From NCBI GenBank assembly GCA_017410265.1, contig JAFQRC010000011.1, forward strand, positions 1 to 64,000: 64,000 nt of DNA, read 5' to 3'. The first letter of the stretch is position 1. The number at the start of each line of letters is the position of its first letter. Source of the DNA: Ruminococcus sp. Its GTDB lineage: Bacteria > Bacillota > Clostridia > Oscillospirales > Acutalibacteraceae. The position numbers were made by a program, and so were the translations under genes. The notes under the pieces were generated by a model. That model was not told the DNA's origin, did no database searches, and saw only the letters and a list, made by a program, of their open reading frames with translations. Positions 1 to 7,183 of this stretch are shown here, in pieces.

Positions 1-1
1 T

Positions 2-124
2 GAATGGATTGATAACGGACATAATAATTTTGACGATGTGAATACATGCATTTTGCGAATTGAACTAACACACGGATTACTGTTATCTCACGGAACTCGT
101 TATGATATTGATTTTTCTAAGTGA
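2..124 (+). CDS. 3' end of an unidentified gene (5' end outside the window)
   Basis: An open frame runs from the window edge to TGA at 122-124 and encodes about 40 residues ending in HGTRYDIDFSK. The codon pattern looks real and a ribosome-site-bearing gene follows 33 bases later on the same strand. The fragment shows no motif that I can assign to a family. It is the C-terminal tail of a gene that starts upstream of the window. Confidence 0.5.
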   Translation, partial: EWIDNGHNNFDDVNTCILRIELTHGLLLSHGTRYDIDFSK

Positions 125-157
125 CTGACCAATTCCAATTTGACGAGGAGAATGTAT

Positions 158-520
158 ATGAAATACAAAGGAACACTTATTGTTGTTAAAGATTGTAACC
201 GTGCGTTAAAGTTCTACAGTGATATGTTTGGATTTCAACTACTTCAGGACAACGATGGTAATATGGAATTGACGAATGATATATATTTACAGGAATTGGG
301 ATACTGGGAACAATTCACAAAAAGAAGTGTAATTCAAAACAGTAATCAATCTGAGTTGTATTTTGAAGAGCCCAACATAGAACAATTTGTAGAGCGTCTT
401 GAAACACTTTACCCTGAAATCGAATATGTCAATCATCTGATGACACACAGCTGGGGACAAAAGGTGGTTAGATTTTACGATTTGGATGGTAACTTAATTG
501 AAGTAGGAACACCGGTGTAA
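158..520 (+). CDS. VOC (glyoxalase/bleomycin-resistance) family protein
   Basis: A 120-residue protein of the vicinal-oxygen-chelate fold. The N-terminus MKYKGTLIVVKD followed by RALKFYSDMFGF is the usual first beta-alpha unit, and the C-terminus WGQKVVRFYDLDGNLIEVG is the usual last one, so the length fits one complete VOC domain. Members bind a divalent metal and act in glyoxalase, dioxygenase or drug-binding roles; the substrate cannot be told here. ATG 158 is chosen over ATG 152 because GAGGAG at 145-150 sits about 7 bases upstream of it. It lies at the edge of an accessory region beside mobile-element genes. Confidence 0.8.
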   Translation: MKYKGTLIVVKDCNRALKFYSDMFGFQLLQDNDGNMELTNDIYLQELGYWEQFTKRSVIQNSNQSELYFEEPNIEQFVERLETLYPEIEYVNHLMTHSWGQKVVRFYDLDGNLIEVGTPV

Positions 521-629
521 TCAACAAATTGCAATTTGCCGAGCAGTAAAGTTGATAACATTTAAGTTGATGTAATTTAAATTCTAATTTGCAGAACAAA
601 AAGTTCACAGATAATTTATATATGCAATC

Positions 630-657
630 TTGAAATGCGAAAACTAACGTTTATAAT
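630..657 (+). promoter_or_regulatory. Promoter for the lipoprotein gene
   Basis: TTGAAA (630-635) and TATAAT (652-657) are separated by 16 bases, about 40 bases before the lipoprotein start. The block resembles the promoter at 1078-1105, including the following AATGAAA and ATAA, so the two intergenic regions appear to be copies. Confidence 0.6.
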
Positions 658-695
658 GAAAATATAAGCTGTAATCATCAAAGGTGGTTTTGAGT

Positions 696-1049
696 ATGAA
701 AAAGTTTTTGACATTAGTTTTAGCTTTGATTTGTATACTGTCTGTTGTAGGTTGCTCTGATGCTCCTGCGGATAGCGTGAAAACTATCGAAGGTAACTTG
801 AAAACATACTATGAAATGAGTGACGGTACCTGGCAAGTAGATGGCCACACTTATGAATACCGACATGAAATCACAGGAAGGTTACATAACGCCGTTGCTG
901 ATTCAACTTATGTGTATCTTAGTAACCTCGAAGAAATAACCTTCGACCAAGCGTGGAAAGCATCAGGACTTAGCAGTAACACAGAAGATTATTTTACTGT
1001 CGAAGAAGCTATCCTAGTAGAAATGGGAACAGGATCTGATCAGCAGTAA
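696..1049 (+). CDS. Small lipoprotein of unknown function
   Basis: A 117-residue precursor. The N-terminus MKKFLTLVLALICILSVVGCSD is a typical lipoprotein signal with the lipobox ending at Cys about residue 20, so the mature protein should be lipid-anchored on the outer face of the membrane. The remaining 95 residues are polar and acidic with no motif I recognise. ATG 696 is used because AAAGGTGG at 680-687 precedes it at a good distance. A dedicated promoter lies just upstream. Function unknown. Confidence 0.7.
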   Translation: MKKFLTLVLALICILSVVGCSDAPADSVKTIEGNLKTYYEMSDGTWQVDGHTYEYRHEITGRLHNAVADSTYVYLSNLEEITFDQAWKASGLSSNTEDYFTVEEAILVEMGTGSDQQ

Positions 1050-1077
1050 AGTTCACAAATAGTTTAAAAAAGTAGTA

Positions 1078-1105
1078 TTGACAAGTGAAAACAAACGATT
1101 ATAAT
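1078..1105 (+). promoter_or_regulatory. Promoter ahead of the 42-residue acidic protein gene
   Basis: TTGACA (1078-1083) and TATAAT (1100-1105) with a 16-base spacer. Sequence around it, including GTTCACA upstream and AATGAAA downstream, repeats the promoter block at about 605-665. Confidence 0.65.
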
Positions 1106-1154
1106 GAAAGCATAAATTGAAGTGTCAAGCGAGTTTATATATAAAAACAAAATC

Positions 1155-1177
1155 TGACCCGCATTAAGCAAAGAATA
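1155..1177 (+). repeat. Element-associated direct repeat, copy 1
   Basis: First of three imperfect copies of TGACMCGCRGTAAACAAAG-like sequence (others at 2405 and 7162). Copies 1 and 2 also share the flank CAAAATC. A short inverted repeat (AATACA..TGTATT) follows directly, as happens after the other copies. Confidence 0.55.
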
Positions 1178-1208
1178 CAGCTGTGTATTGAATAGGGAAG
1201 TATATATT

Positions 1209-1337
1209 ATGATAAAATGTGATTATTACGATGGACCACTAGAGGATTCAGGCTTGCCTCAGGAAGAAAGAGACCGTTTGTATGAAGAAGCTATTCTTGA
1301 AGATGAGAATCTTACTGAGTGGCCAGATATAGAATAA
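1209..1337 (+). CDS. Small acidic protein (42 residues), unknown
   Basis: ATG 1209 to TAA 1335-1337 encodes MIKCDYYDGPLEDSG... ending LTEWPDIE. About one third of the residues are Asp or Glu, which is typical of small anti-repressor or DNA-mimic-like proteins, but no family is recognised. A weak ribosome site (GGGA) lies about 11 bases upstream. Support comes from the strong promoter at 1078, the terminator hairpin at 1388 and normal codon use. It could be a chance frame. Confidence 0.45.
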   Translation: MIKCDYYDGPLEDSGLPQEERDRLYEEAILEDENLTEWPDIE

Positions 1338-1387
1338 CCTGAAGAACATAAAAACTTAATAACATTAGGAAATTAGATTATAAAAGC

Positions 1388-1434
1388 GAAGCATTACAGA
1401 TGGAATTCCTACCTGTAGTGCTTCTTTATTTTTT
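1388..1434 (+). terminator. Rho-independent terminator
   Basis: GAAGCATTACAG (1388-1399) pairs with CTGTAGTGCTTC (1413-1424), one G-U pair, followed by a T-rich tract. It ends the transcript started at 1078. Confidence 0.8.
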
Positions 1435-1551
1435 CTGCAAAAGTTTTTCTCAGCTTATAAAATGAGATGAATTACGACAAACAAAGAATGTTAAAATTTG
1501 CTGGGAAAAGTTATATTTTTTATAAAACACTTGAAATAGGAGGTGGTGTAA

Positions 1552-1755
1552 GTGAAAAGATCAAGCTACAAAAGTTACGATGAACTGCCGTTGTTTTTGC
1601 AGGCAGATTTAATTTCTGATGTGCTCGGAATTTCTATTTCGTCTGCGTATGAGTTGATGCACGAAAAAGGTTTCCCAGCACTTCGAATCGGCAACAGAAT
1701 TGTTGTGCCGAGAGAAAAATTTATTCAGTGGGTAGATGAAAATACATCAAAGTAA
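1552..1755 (+). CDS. Excisionase-like helix-turn-helix DNA-binding protein
   Basis: A 67-residue protein made of one winged-helix unit of the excisionase/MerR-like type: ISDVLGISISSAYELMHEKG is the recognition helix region, followed by FPALRIGNRIVVPREKFIQW, the wing that is standard in small Xis-like proteins. Such proteins bend DNA at attachment sites and bias integrases toward excision; many also regulate transcription. The start is GTG 1552, fixed by AGGAGG about 8 bases upstream. It sits two genes before the integrases, the expected place for an excisionase. Confidence 0.8.
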   Translation: MKRSSYKSYDELPLFLQADLISDVLGISISSAYELMHEKGFPALRIGNRIVVPREKFIQWVDENTSK

Positions 1756-1771
1756 AATGAAAGTTTATTGA

Positions 1772-2164
1772 ATGGAGGAACACATTATTATTTACAAAAA
1801 CGATAGCAACGGAAAATACTACAAAGTGCCAAACGCTTTGATGAAGCTTAATTTGTCAAGCGGTGAGATTGCTGTGTATAACTATTTGCTTTTCTGTGAG
1901 GACAGAAAAACTTTTAAATGTCATCCCAGTATCAAAACTATCGGCAAGGCTATCGGTATGTCAAAGAACACAGTCGTAAAATATATCAGAATGCTAGAGG
2001 AAAAATGTTTTATATATACCGACAATACGCTCGTAACTTTAGCGTCAGGCGAAAAACGAAACGGAAATCTTATGTACACAATCCGTCCGATAGAAGACGC
2101 GATAAAATACTTCCATGACAGCCAGATGTCACGGCTGGATTCAAGCTTTAAACACGGACGATGA
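1772..2164 (+). CDS. Replication-initiator-like HTH protein
   Basis: A 130-residue protein. Residues around 20-100 (VPNALMKLNLSSGEIAVYNY, then HPSIKTIGKAIGMSKNTVVK and YIRMLEEKCFIY) match the helix-turn-helix domain found at the front of initiator and helper proteins of small integrative elements and plasmids of Firmicutes. Those relatives bind iterated origin or operator sites. No catalytic domain follows, so this is a DNA-binding protein only. It starts 17 bases after the excisionase-like gene. The ribosome site is poor: GGAGG lies inside the first codons rather than before them. Confidence 0.65.
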   Translation: MEEHIIIYKNDSNGKYYKVPNALMKLNLSSGEIAVYNYLLFCEDRKTFKCHPSIKTIGKAIGMSKNTVVKYIRMLEEKCFIYTDNTLVTLASGEKRNGNLMYTIRPIEDAIKYFHDSQMSRLDSSFKHGR

Positions 2165-2404
2165 GGGATGCACAAAGTGCCAATCGAGATTGCAGGAATA
2201 AGCGTGGGTGTCGTAAACGAACCCCTCGCACTCACATCGGACGGCAAAGCCGACCGTTAAGCGGTTTTTGAGCTGACACCGTAAGGTGTCAAAAATCACG
2301 GGTTTTGAAAATGATGGTGTCGTTGATAGAACTTGTGCGAATGTTGAGCCATTTTTGAGGGTGTCGTAGAGCTGTTTTAAGCAGTTTTTAAGAAAATCAA
2401 AATC
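2165..2404 (+). promoter_or_regulatory. Gene-free region with iterated GGTGTCGT motifs, possible integrase arm or origin sites
   Basis: No gene is visible between the HTH gene and integrase 1. The octamer GGTGTCGT occurs at 2207-2214, 2316-2323 and 2360-2367. A perfect hairpin TGACACC-GTAA-GGTGTCA spans 2274-2291 and reuses the same GGTGTC core in both orientations. Copies of a G/C-then-TTTTT pattern lie at 2261, 2348 and 2381. The arrangement resembles binding sites for an integrase, Xis or initiator protein; that role is inferred. Confidence 0.4.
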
Positions 2405-2426
2405 TGACACGCAGTAAACAAAGATA
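2405..2426 (+). repeat. Element-associated direct repeat, copy 2
   Basis: Starts TGACACGCAGTAAACAAAG and matches the copy at 7162 at 20 of 22 positions. It lies 66 bases before integrase 1. A small hairpin (ACAAAG..CTTTGT) overlaps its end. Confidence 0.6.
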
Positions 2427-2491
2427 TAAACTTTGTCTGGATATTGTAAAAGTGTTGTGGTATGTTGTTGTGCTGAAAGGAGATGAATGTT

Positions 2492-3655
2492 ATGGCAAAA
2501 CGCAGACCTTCGGGTGACGGTATGGTCAGACTAAAAAAGAAAGGTCAGTGGGAGGGCAGAATAGTTGTCGGACACAAAGATGACAGCACTCCTATATATC
2601 GTTATGTCTATGGCAAAACTCAAAAAGAGTGTCTTTCGAAACTCCACACAATGATTGAACAGTATCGTGATGTCGAACTCACAGAACAAAGTAACATTAC
2701 ACTTTCCGAATGGCTCGACAAATGGCTGAACGATTATATGAAGTTCACTGTGCGAGAGAGTACGTGGCGTAGTTATAAAACCTATGTCGAAAATCACATC
2801 AAGCCGTATCTTGGCGACAAACAAATTGCGTTTATCTCAACTGCTGATGTTCAAAAAATGTATAACTACCTAAAAGAGAATGGCAGAAAAGAAGAACACC
2901 CTGTGCACGGCAAGAAACTTGCTGACAGCACGGTGAGGAGTGTGCATATGTTACTGCACGAAGCGATGGATGTAGCAGTAAGAGAACATCTGATTTTGAA
3001 GAATCCGACTAACGGCACAACCATTCCAAAATGCAACTATCCGCCAAAGCAAATCTTAACTGATGCACAGCTTAAAAAGTTTATGCAAGTCATCGACAAG
3101 GACGAGTTGTGGCGTGACTTCTTTTACACCGAGCTTACCACAGGACTAAGACGAGGAGAAATCTGCGGACTGAGATGGGAGGACTTTGATGAAGCTAATG
3201 GCAGACTGAAAGTTACACGAACTGTTCAAAAACAAAATGGGAACCTGACTTGGGGTGATACCAAAACTGAAACCGGCACACGCACGATTCAGTTGCCACC
3301 GAGCACAGCAAAGCGATTGAGCGATAGACACAAAAACTCAGTAGGTGAATGGATATTCCCGAATCTCTATAAACCAGAACTTCCAATCAATCCGAACACC
3401 GCATACAAGCGTATGAAAGAGTTGCTGAAAATCGCAGAGCTACCGTCAATCAGGTTTCACGACTTGCGACATACATTCGCAACCCACGCTCTCACAAGCG
3501 GAGTTGATGCAAAAACTCTCTCGCGAATACTCGGTCACACGAACGCATCGTTCACGCTCGATACATACACGCACGTCACAACGGATATGCAAAAGCGAGC
3601 GTCAAGCATCGTCGGTGGGTTTGTGAACAACCTTATCATAAAGGACGGTGAGTGA
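2492..3655 (+). CDS. Tyrosine recombinase (integrase 1)
   Basis: A 387-residue site-specific recombinase that cuts and rejoins DNA at attachment sites. The N-terminal residues 1-60 form an AP2-like arm-binding domain (GDGMVRLKKKGQWEGRIVVG), 70-170 the SAM-like core-binding domain, and 185-375 the catalytic domain. The active-site residues are all visible: Arg 220 in TGLRRGE, Lys 258, His 323 and Arg 326 in HDLRHTF, His 349 in LGHT, and the nucleophile Tyr 359 in DTYTH. It should therefore be active. ATG 2492 fits AAGGAG at 2477-2482; ATG 2483 is too close. The last codons overlap the start region of integrase 2. Confidence 0.93.
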   Translation: MAKRRPSGDGMVRLKKKGQWEGRIVVGHKDDSTPIYRYVYGKTQKECLSKLHTMIEQYRDVELTEQSNITLSEWLDKWLNDYMKFTVRESTWRSYKTYVENHIKPYLGDKQIAFISTADVQKMYNYLKENGRKEEHPVHGKKLADSTVRSVHMLLHEAMDVAVREHLILKNPTNGTTIPKCNYPPKQILTDAQLKKFMQVIDKDELWRDFFYTELTTGLRRGEICGLRWEDFDEANGRLKVTRTVQKQNGNLTWGDTKTETGTRTIQLPPSTAKRLSDRHKNSVGEWIFPNLYKPELPINPNTAYKRMKELLKIAELPSIRFHDLRHTFATHALTSGVDAKTLSRILGHTNASFTLDTYTHVTTDMQKRASSIVGGFVNNLIIKDGE

Positions 3656-3656
3656 G

Positions 3657-5093
3657 ATGGCTAACAGACGTAAAAACGGTGCAGGAACTTTACGCAAAAG
3701 AACAGATGGCAGATGGGAAGCAAGAGTAGTTGTCGGCTACGATGAAAAAGGTTACCCTAAGACAAAGAATGTTACATCAAAAAGCAAAACAGAGTGTCAG
3801 CGAAAGCTAAATGAACTCAAAGAGCAGTTCGATTCAGCGAGTGATAAGTGTAAATCGGAAATGTCATTTAGTGATTGGCTCAACTTCTGGTTTGAGAATT
3901 ACTCAAAACCTGCCTTGCGAGAGTCAACAAAAGATTTCTACCGCAACCTTATCTACAACTACATCATACCTGAAATTGGAAACATACAGCTTGATAAACT
4001 GACAAGCTCTGATTTGCAACAGTTCTATTCAAAGCTCAAAAAGAGTGGCCGAAAAACTCGAACAGAATTATTCGGTGAAGGCTTGTCCGACAGAATGGTA
4101 CGCTCGTGTCATACGACTTTAAAGTCAGCACTTCACAAAGCTGTGGACGAAGGCTTAATACGCTCAAATCCTGCGATAGGGTGCAAGCTCCCACCAAAGA
4201 AAGCGAAAGAAATGCAAGTGCTGACGAATGAAGAAATTCAGCGGTTTCTTATCCAAGCAAAAGAAGACGGATTCTACGAGTTCTTCTTGCTCGAACTTGC
4301 TACGGGTATGCGTAGGGGAGAAATACTCGGATTGCAGTGGGCTGACCTGAACTTCAAAACGGGTGAGCTACACATCACCAGACAAGCAAGTGTAGTAAAC
4401 GGCAAGCTGAACATCTCTGTACCAAAAACAAAAACTTCCGACAGAATCGTTATCCTGCCGAAAGTTTTACTAGATATGCTAAGCGAGTATAAAAAGAACG
4501 TGAATTCAAAGTGGATATTCCCGTCACCTAAAAATGAAAATGTACCACGCAACCCTGTGAGTATGGGTAAGTCGCTAAAGAAGATACTAAGCAGAGCTGA
4601 GTGCAAGAATATCCGCTTTCACGACTTGCGTCATACCTTTGCTACGATGGCGCTCGAAAACGGAATGGACGTGAAAACGCTGTCAGCGATGATAGGTCAC
4701 GTGTCAGCTGCAACTACGCTTGATGTGTACAGCCACCTGACGGATAAAATGCAAATTCAAGCGTCAATCAACATCGACCGAAAAATCGGCGGTACAGACG
4801 CAAAAATGCCAGAGGAGGAAACACCCGACCACAATACTGAAAAGCCACCACAACCAAAATTTGAGCCAAAGAAAGGAAAGATTCGAAAAAGTGGTACAGG
4901 CTGTATCTATCAGGTCAGCGATAACGTGTGGGAGGGTAGCTACTCTCCAAGACTTCCAAACGGCAAACGCAAGAAATTCAACATCTATGCAGGGACAAAA
5001 GAGGAGTGTGAAGTAAAGCTGAAAGAGTTGATAGAAAACGTGAAAACTGAAATTAAAGCAGAGAAAGAATATTCTAAATTAACTATACGTTGA
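3657..5093 (+). CDS. Tyrosine recombinase (integrase 2) with a duplicated arm-binding domain
   Basis: A 478-residue paralogue of integrase 1 that starts as the first gene ends. It has the N-terminal AP2-like domain (residues 8-55), core-binding domain and catalytic domain with Arg 219, Lys 257/259, His 322, Arg 325, His 348 and Tyr 358. Unlike its neighbour it continues for about 100 residues: after a proline-rich linker, residues 405-465 (GTGCIYQVSDNVWEGSY...) read as a second AP2-like DNA-binding domain. ATG 3657 aligns with the start of integrase 1; GTG 3648 is an in-frame alternative. Its stop codon overlaps the -35 hexamer of the next promoter. Confidence 0.92.
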   Translation: MANRRKNGAGTLRKRTDGRWEARVVVGYDEKGYPKTKNVTSKSKTECQRKLNELKEQFDSASDKCKSEMSFSDWLNFWFENYSKPALRESTKDFYRNLIYNYIIPEIGNIQLDKLTSSDLQQFYSKLKKSGRKTRTELFGEGLSDRMVRSCHTTLKSALHKAVDEGLIRSNPAIGCKLPPKKAKEMQVLTNEEIQRFLIQAKEDGFYEFFLLELATGMRRGEILGLQWADLNFKTGELHITRQASVVNGKLNISVPKTKTSDRIVILPKVLLDMLSEYKKNVNSKWIFPSPKNENVPRNPVSMGKSLKKILSRAECKNIRFHDLRHTFATMALENGMDVKTLSAMIGHVSAATTLDVYSHLTDKMQIQASINIDRKIGGTDAKMPEEETPDHNTEKPPQPKFEPKKGKIRKSGTGCIYQVSDNVWEGSYSPRLPNGKRKKFNIYAGTKEECEVKLKELIENVKTEIKAEKEYSKLTIR

Positions 5094-5118
5094 ATATGAA
5101 ATTTATTTGTGCTATAAT
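5090..5118 (+). promoter_or_regulatory. Strong promoter for the ncRNA-SLATT-RT unit
   Basis: TTGAAT (5090-5095) and a perfect TATAAT (5113-5118) with the ideal 17-base spacer. The predicted start at about 5125 coincides with the first bases of the closing stem of the candidate RNA, which supports both calls. Confidence 0.8.
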
Positions 5119-5123
5119 TTCTG

Positions 5124-5254
5124 TATGTTAGAGTCTATGGTGCAAACCATGTTTCCTGATTAGCGTTAGGAAAAATGTAATTAATATTCCTAAAGGAATT
5201 TTCGACTTTCAAGATAACTTGAAGGCTTTGTCTGTTTAATGAGACTCTAATATA
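5124..5254 (+). ncRNA. Candidate structured RNA upstream of the SLATT-RT operon
   Basis: The region between the promoter and the SLATT start folds by eye into a closed multi-branch RNA of about 130 bases. A 13-pair closing stem joins 5124-5136 to 5242-5254. Inside are four hairpins: 5137-5150 (ATGGT-GCAA-ACCAT, a GNRA loop), 5152-5173 (up to 9 pairs), 5186-5199 (ATTCC-TAAA-GGAAT) and 5206-5225 (8 pairs, one G-U). Unpaired joints lie at 5174-5185, 5200-5205 and 5226-5241. There is no open frame of note. Defence RTs often use an adjacent RNA as template or cofactor; that role is inferred here. Confidence 0.7.
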
Positions 5255-5270
5255 ATGTGGGGGATTGATT

Positions 5271-5828
5271 ATGACACAGGAAAAACTAAGGGATACAATA
5301 TGGATAACACGAATATCACGCGTAAAAGCTGAAAGAAGATTATTAGATAAGAATAGTTTTATTCAAGGCATTAATATATATTATTCATGCATTACTATTA
5401 TCTTTTCGATATGTTCACTATTAGAAGTTTTTAAAGCTAATGATATCTTGAGCATCATAACAGTGTTTATGACAATATCGTTGTTAATAACCATACTTTA
5501 CCTAAATTCGCTAAAGTATGAAGATATTGCAAGATGTTATAGGGATAATTATACAGACCTATATAAATTAGAATTAGAGCTAGGTCACGATATATCAAGC
5601 GAGAGGTTAGCTAGTATAGAGAAAGAATATTGTGAGTTATTAGCTGCATCATGTAATCATATTACTTATGATTATTATTGCACAATACATGAGGCTAATG
5701 ACGATTTCAAAAAAGACAAGTGGAAGAGCATTAGACATAAATACTGGTTTGGATATATTTGGCGATTGTTAGTTAAAGTTTTTACTGTATTATTTCCTGT
5801 CGGTTTATGTGTTTTGTTATTATGGTGA
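5271..5828 (+). CDS. SLATT-domain membrane protein
   Basis: A 185-residue protein of the SLATT superfamily, predicted pore-forming or membrane-perturbing effectors found next to nucleotide- or nucleic-acid-sensing defence enzymes. The N-terminal helix WITRISRVKAERRLLDKN is the usual SLATT start; hydrophobic segments follow at about 33-54 and 59-78, then a long amphipathic helical region, and a third hydrophobic segment at the C-terminus (about 163-185). ATG 5271 follows GTGGGGGA with 7-base spacing; TTG 5265 is less likely. It is A+T-rich, unlike core genes, and lies 5 bases ahead of the RT gene, so the two are co-translated. The likely role is an abortive-infection effector. Confidence 0.85.
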   Translation: MTQEKLRDTIWITRISRVKAERRLLDKNSFIQGINIYYSCITIIFSICSLLEVFKANDILSIITVFMTISLLITILYLNSLKYEDIARCYRDNYTDLYKLELELGHDISSERLASIEKEYCELLAASCNHITYDYYCTIHEANDDFKKDKWKSIRHKYWFGYIWRLLVKVFTVLFPVGLCVLLLW

Positions 5829-5832
5829 TTTT

Positions 5833-7140
5833 ATGCAAGCTTATAAGGTTTGGAATGAGTTGTTTTCAAAAAAACATATAAAAGAGCATTACTATGAGAA
5901 AGTAAGATCGAAAACATCAGTTGGGTTAGATAAAATAACACCTGAAAAATTTGAATCTCAAATTGATGAAAATGTAGATATTATTTCAAGAAAAACTAAT
6001 AATCAATCTTACAGATTTACTAGATATAAACAACTATTGTTTGTTAAAGGACCTGACAAGAAACCTCGTTCTGTTTCGGTGCCAACGGTTAGGGATAAAC
6101 TTACATTATCCATTTTGAATGAAGTTATAGTTAAGGTTTTCAACAATAGTTGCAACACACGATTGCCTCAATTAATAATTAGAGAAATTTCTGATGAAAT
6201 ATCAAATTTTGATTCGTTTATTAAGCTTGATATTACATCTTTTTACTCCAGTATAAATCAGGAAAAACTCATATCTATAATAAAAACAAAAATTAGAAAA
6301 AAGGAAATTTTGTATTTAGTTAAGGAGGCTATACAAACAGATTCGTTACCATATCCTGTAAAAGATAAAATAGCTAGGCATAAAAAATTAAATGGAATAC
6401 CAGAAGGGTTACCTATATCAAATTCTCTAGCTAATATATATTTATCTGAGCTGGACAAAAAGTTTAATTCAATAGAGAATATTAGATATTGGAGATATGT
6501 TGACGATATTTTGATTCTTGTGCAAGAAAAGGATTTATACAAGATAGAAAGTTTAGCTAGAAAAGAAGTCTCGACACTTGATCTATCTTTTAACGAAAAA
6601 ACAGATTCAGGAAAGATAGTTAATGGATTTGAGTATTTAGGTTACAAAATATCGGGTTCAAGTATTACTGTGCGAAATAGTAGCGTATTAAAGTTCGAAC
6701 AGGCTATAGAAGAATTGATTAGAACAATAAATAAGAAGAATACAGATTACATAGAATGGAAATTGAATAATAGGATAACAGGTTTTGTTTTAAATAATAA
6801 TAAATATGGGTGGGCTTTCTTTTATTCACAGATAAGTGATATTAGTTTATTGTTTCATTTAGATGATTTTGTAAGAAAGATATTAAAAAGATATAAACTT
6901 GATAAGGTGCACTGCCGAAAGTTTGTAAGGACATATCATGAAATCACTAAAGCTTTGCACACAACAAAATACATACCGAATTTTGATAAGTATAAAATTG
7001 AAGATAAGCTAAAAGTTCTGGTTAAGATATATGGTGATGAGGTTAAAAACTTGTCGCACAAAGATATTGAAAGTAAATTTAGCTATCTTATGGCAAAAGA
7101 AGTTAGAGATATCGAAAGAGATATTGAACGCTTTTCATAA
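5833..7140 (+). CDS. Reverse transcriptase of the defence (UG/Abi-like) type
   Basis: A 435-residue RNA-directed DNA polymerase. Finger motif KKPRSVSVPTVRDKL is near 77-90, motif A is FIKLDITSFYSSI with Asp 133, motif B is GIPEGLPISNSLANIYLSEL (188-207), motif C is YWRYVDDILIL with the catalytic Asp pair at 224-225, and the following GFEYLGYKIS (265-274) is motif D/E. There is no maturase domain, no retron VTG motif and no integrase or nuclease fusion. The C-terminal 150 residues are helical and basic. ATG 5833 comes 5 bases after the SLATT stop (GTG 5809 is possible but lies inside the SLATT gene). A terminator follows. Pairing with SLATT and an upstream RNA places it among anti-phage RTs. 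Confidence 0.9.
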   Translation: MQAYKVWNELFSKKHIKEHYYEKVRSKTSVGLDKITPEKFESQIDENVDIISRKTNNQSYRFTRYKQLLFVKGPDKKPRSVSVPTVRDKLTLSILNEVIVKVFNNSCNTRLPQLIIREISDEISNFDSFIKLDITSFYSSINQEKLISIIKTKIRKKEILYLVKEAIQTDSLPYPVKDKIARHKKLNGIPEGLPISNSLANIYLSELDKKFNSIENIRYWRYVDDILILVQEKDLYKIESLARKEVSTLDLSFNEKTDSGKIVNGFEYLGYKISGSSITVRNSSVLKFEQAIEELIRTINKKNTDYIEWKLNNRITGFVLNNNKYGWAFFYSQISDISLLFHLDDFVRKILKRYKLDKVHCRKFVRTYHEITKALHTTKYIPNFDKYKIEDKLKVLVKIYGDEVKNLSHKDIESKFSYLMAKEVRDIERDIERFS

Positions 7141-7161
7141 TTCAGAAGTGATATATAGAAT

Positions 7162-7183
7162 TGACCCGCGGTAAACAAAGATA
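7162..7183 (+). repeat. Element-associated direct repeat, copy 3
   Basis: Starts TGACCCGCGGTAAACAAAG, 20 of 22 identical with the copy at 2405. It follows the RT stop codon by 21 bases and runs directly into the RT terminator hairpin. Together with copy 2 it brackets the two integrases and the SLATT-RT cargo. Confidence 0.6.

Larger units (their letters stand above)
1155..7183 (+). mobile_element. Integrated accessory element with two integrases and a SLATT-RT cargo
   Basis: The block contains an excisionase-like protein, an initiator-like HTH protein, two tyrosine recombinases and a defence-type cargo, all on one strand, and is clearly richer in A+T than the core genes from 7795 onward. Imperfect direct repeats lie at 1155, 2405 and 7162. 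The exact ends are inferred: 2405-7183 may be one insertion nested beside an older one. No conjugation or capsid genes are present in the window, so it is either a small integrative element or the end of a larger one that begins before base 1. The tRNA-Pro gene at 7556 points its 3' end at the block, but no duplicated tRNA end was seen. Confidence 0.55.

Noticed and set aside
5833..7140. RT considered as a retron, group II intron or diversity-generating RT
   Set aside because: No maturase domain or intron domain V nearby, no retron VTG motif or msr/msd-style overlapping inverted repeat, and motif B (GLPISNSLA) does not match the DGR type. SLATT partnership points to a defence RT.
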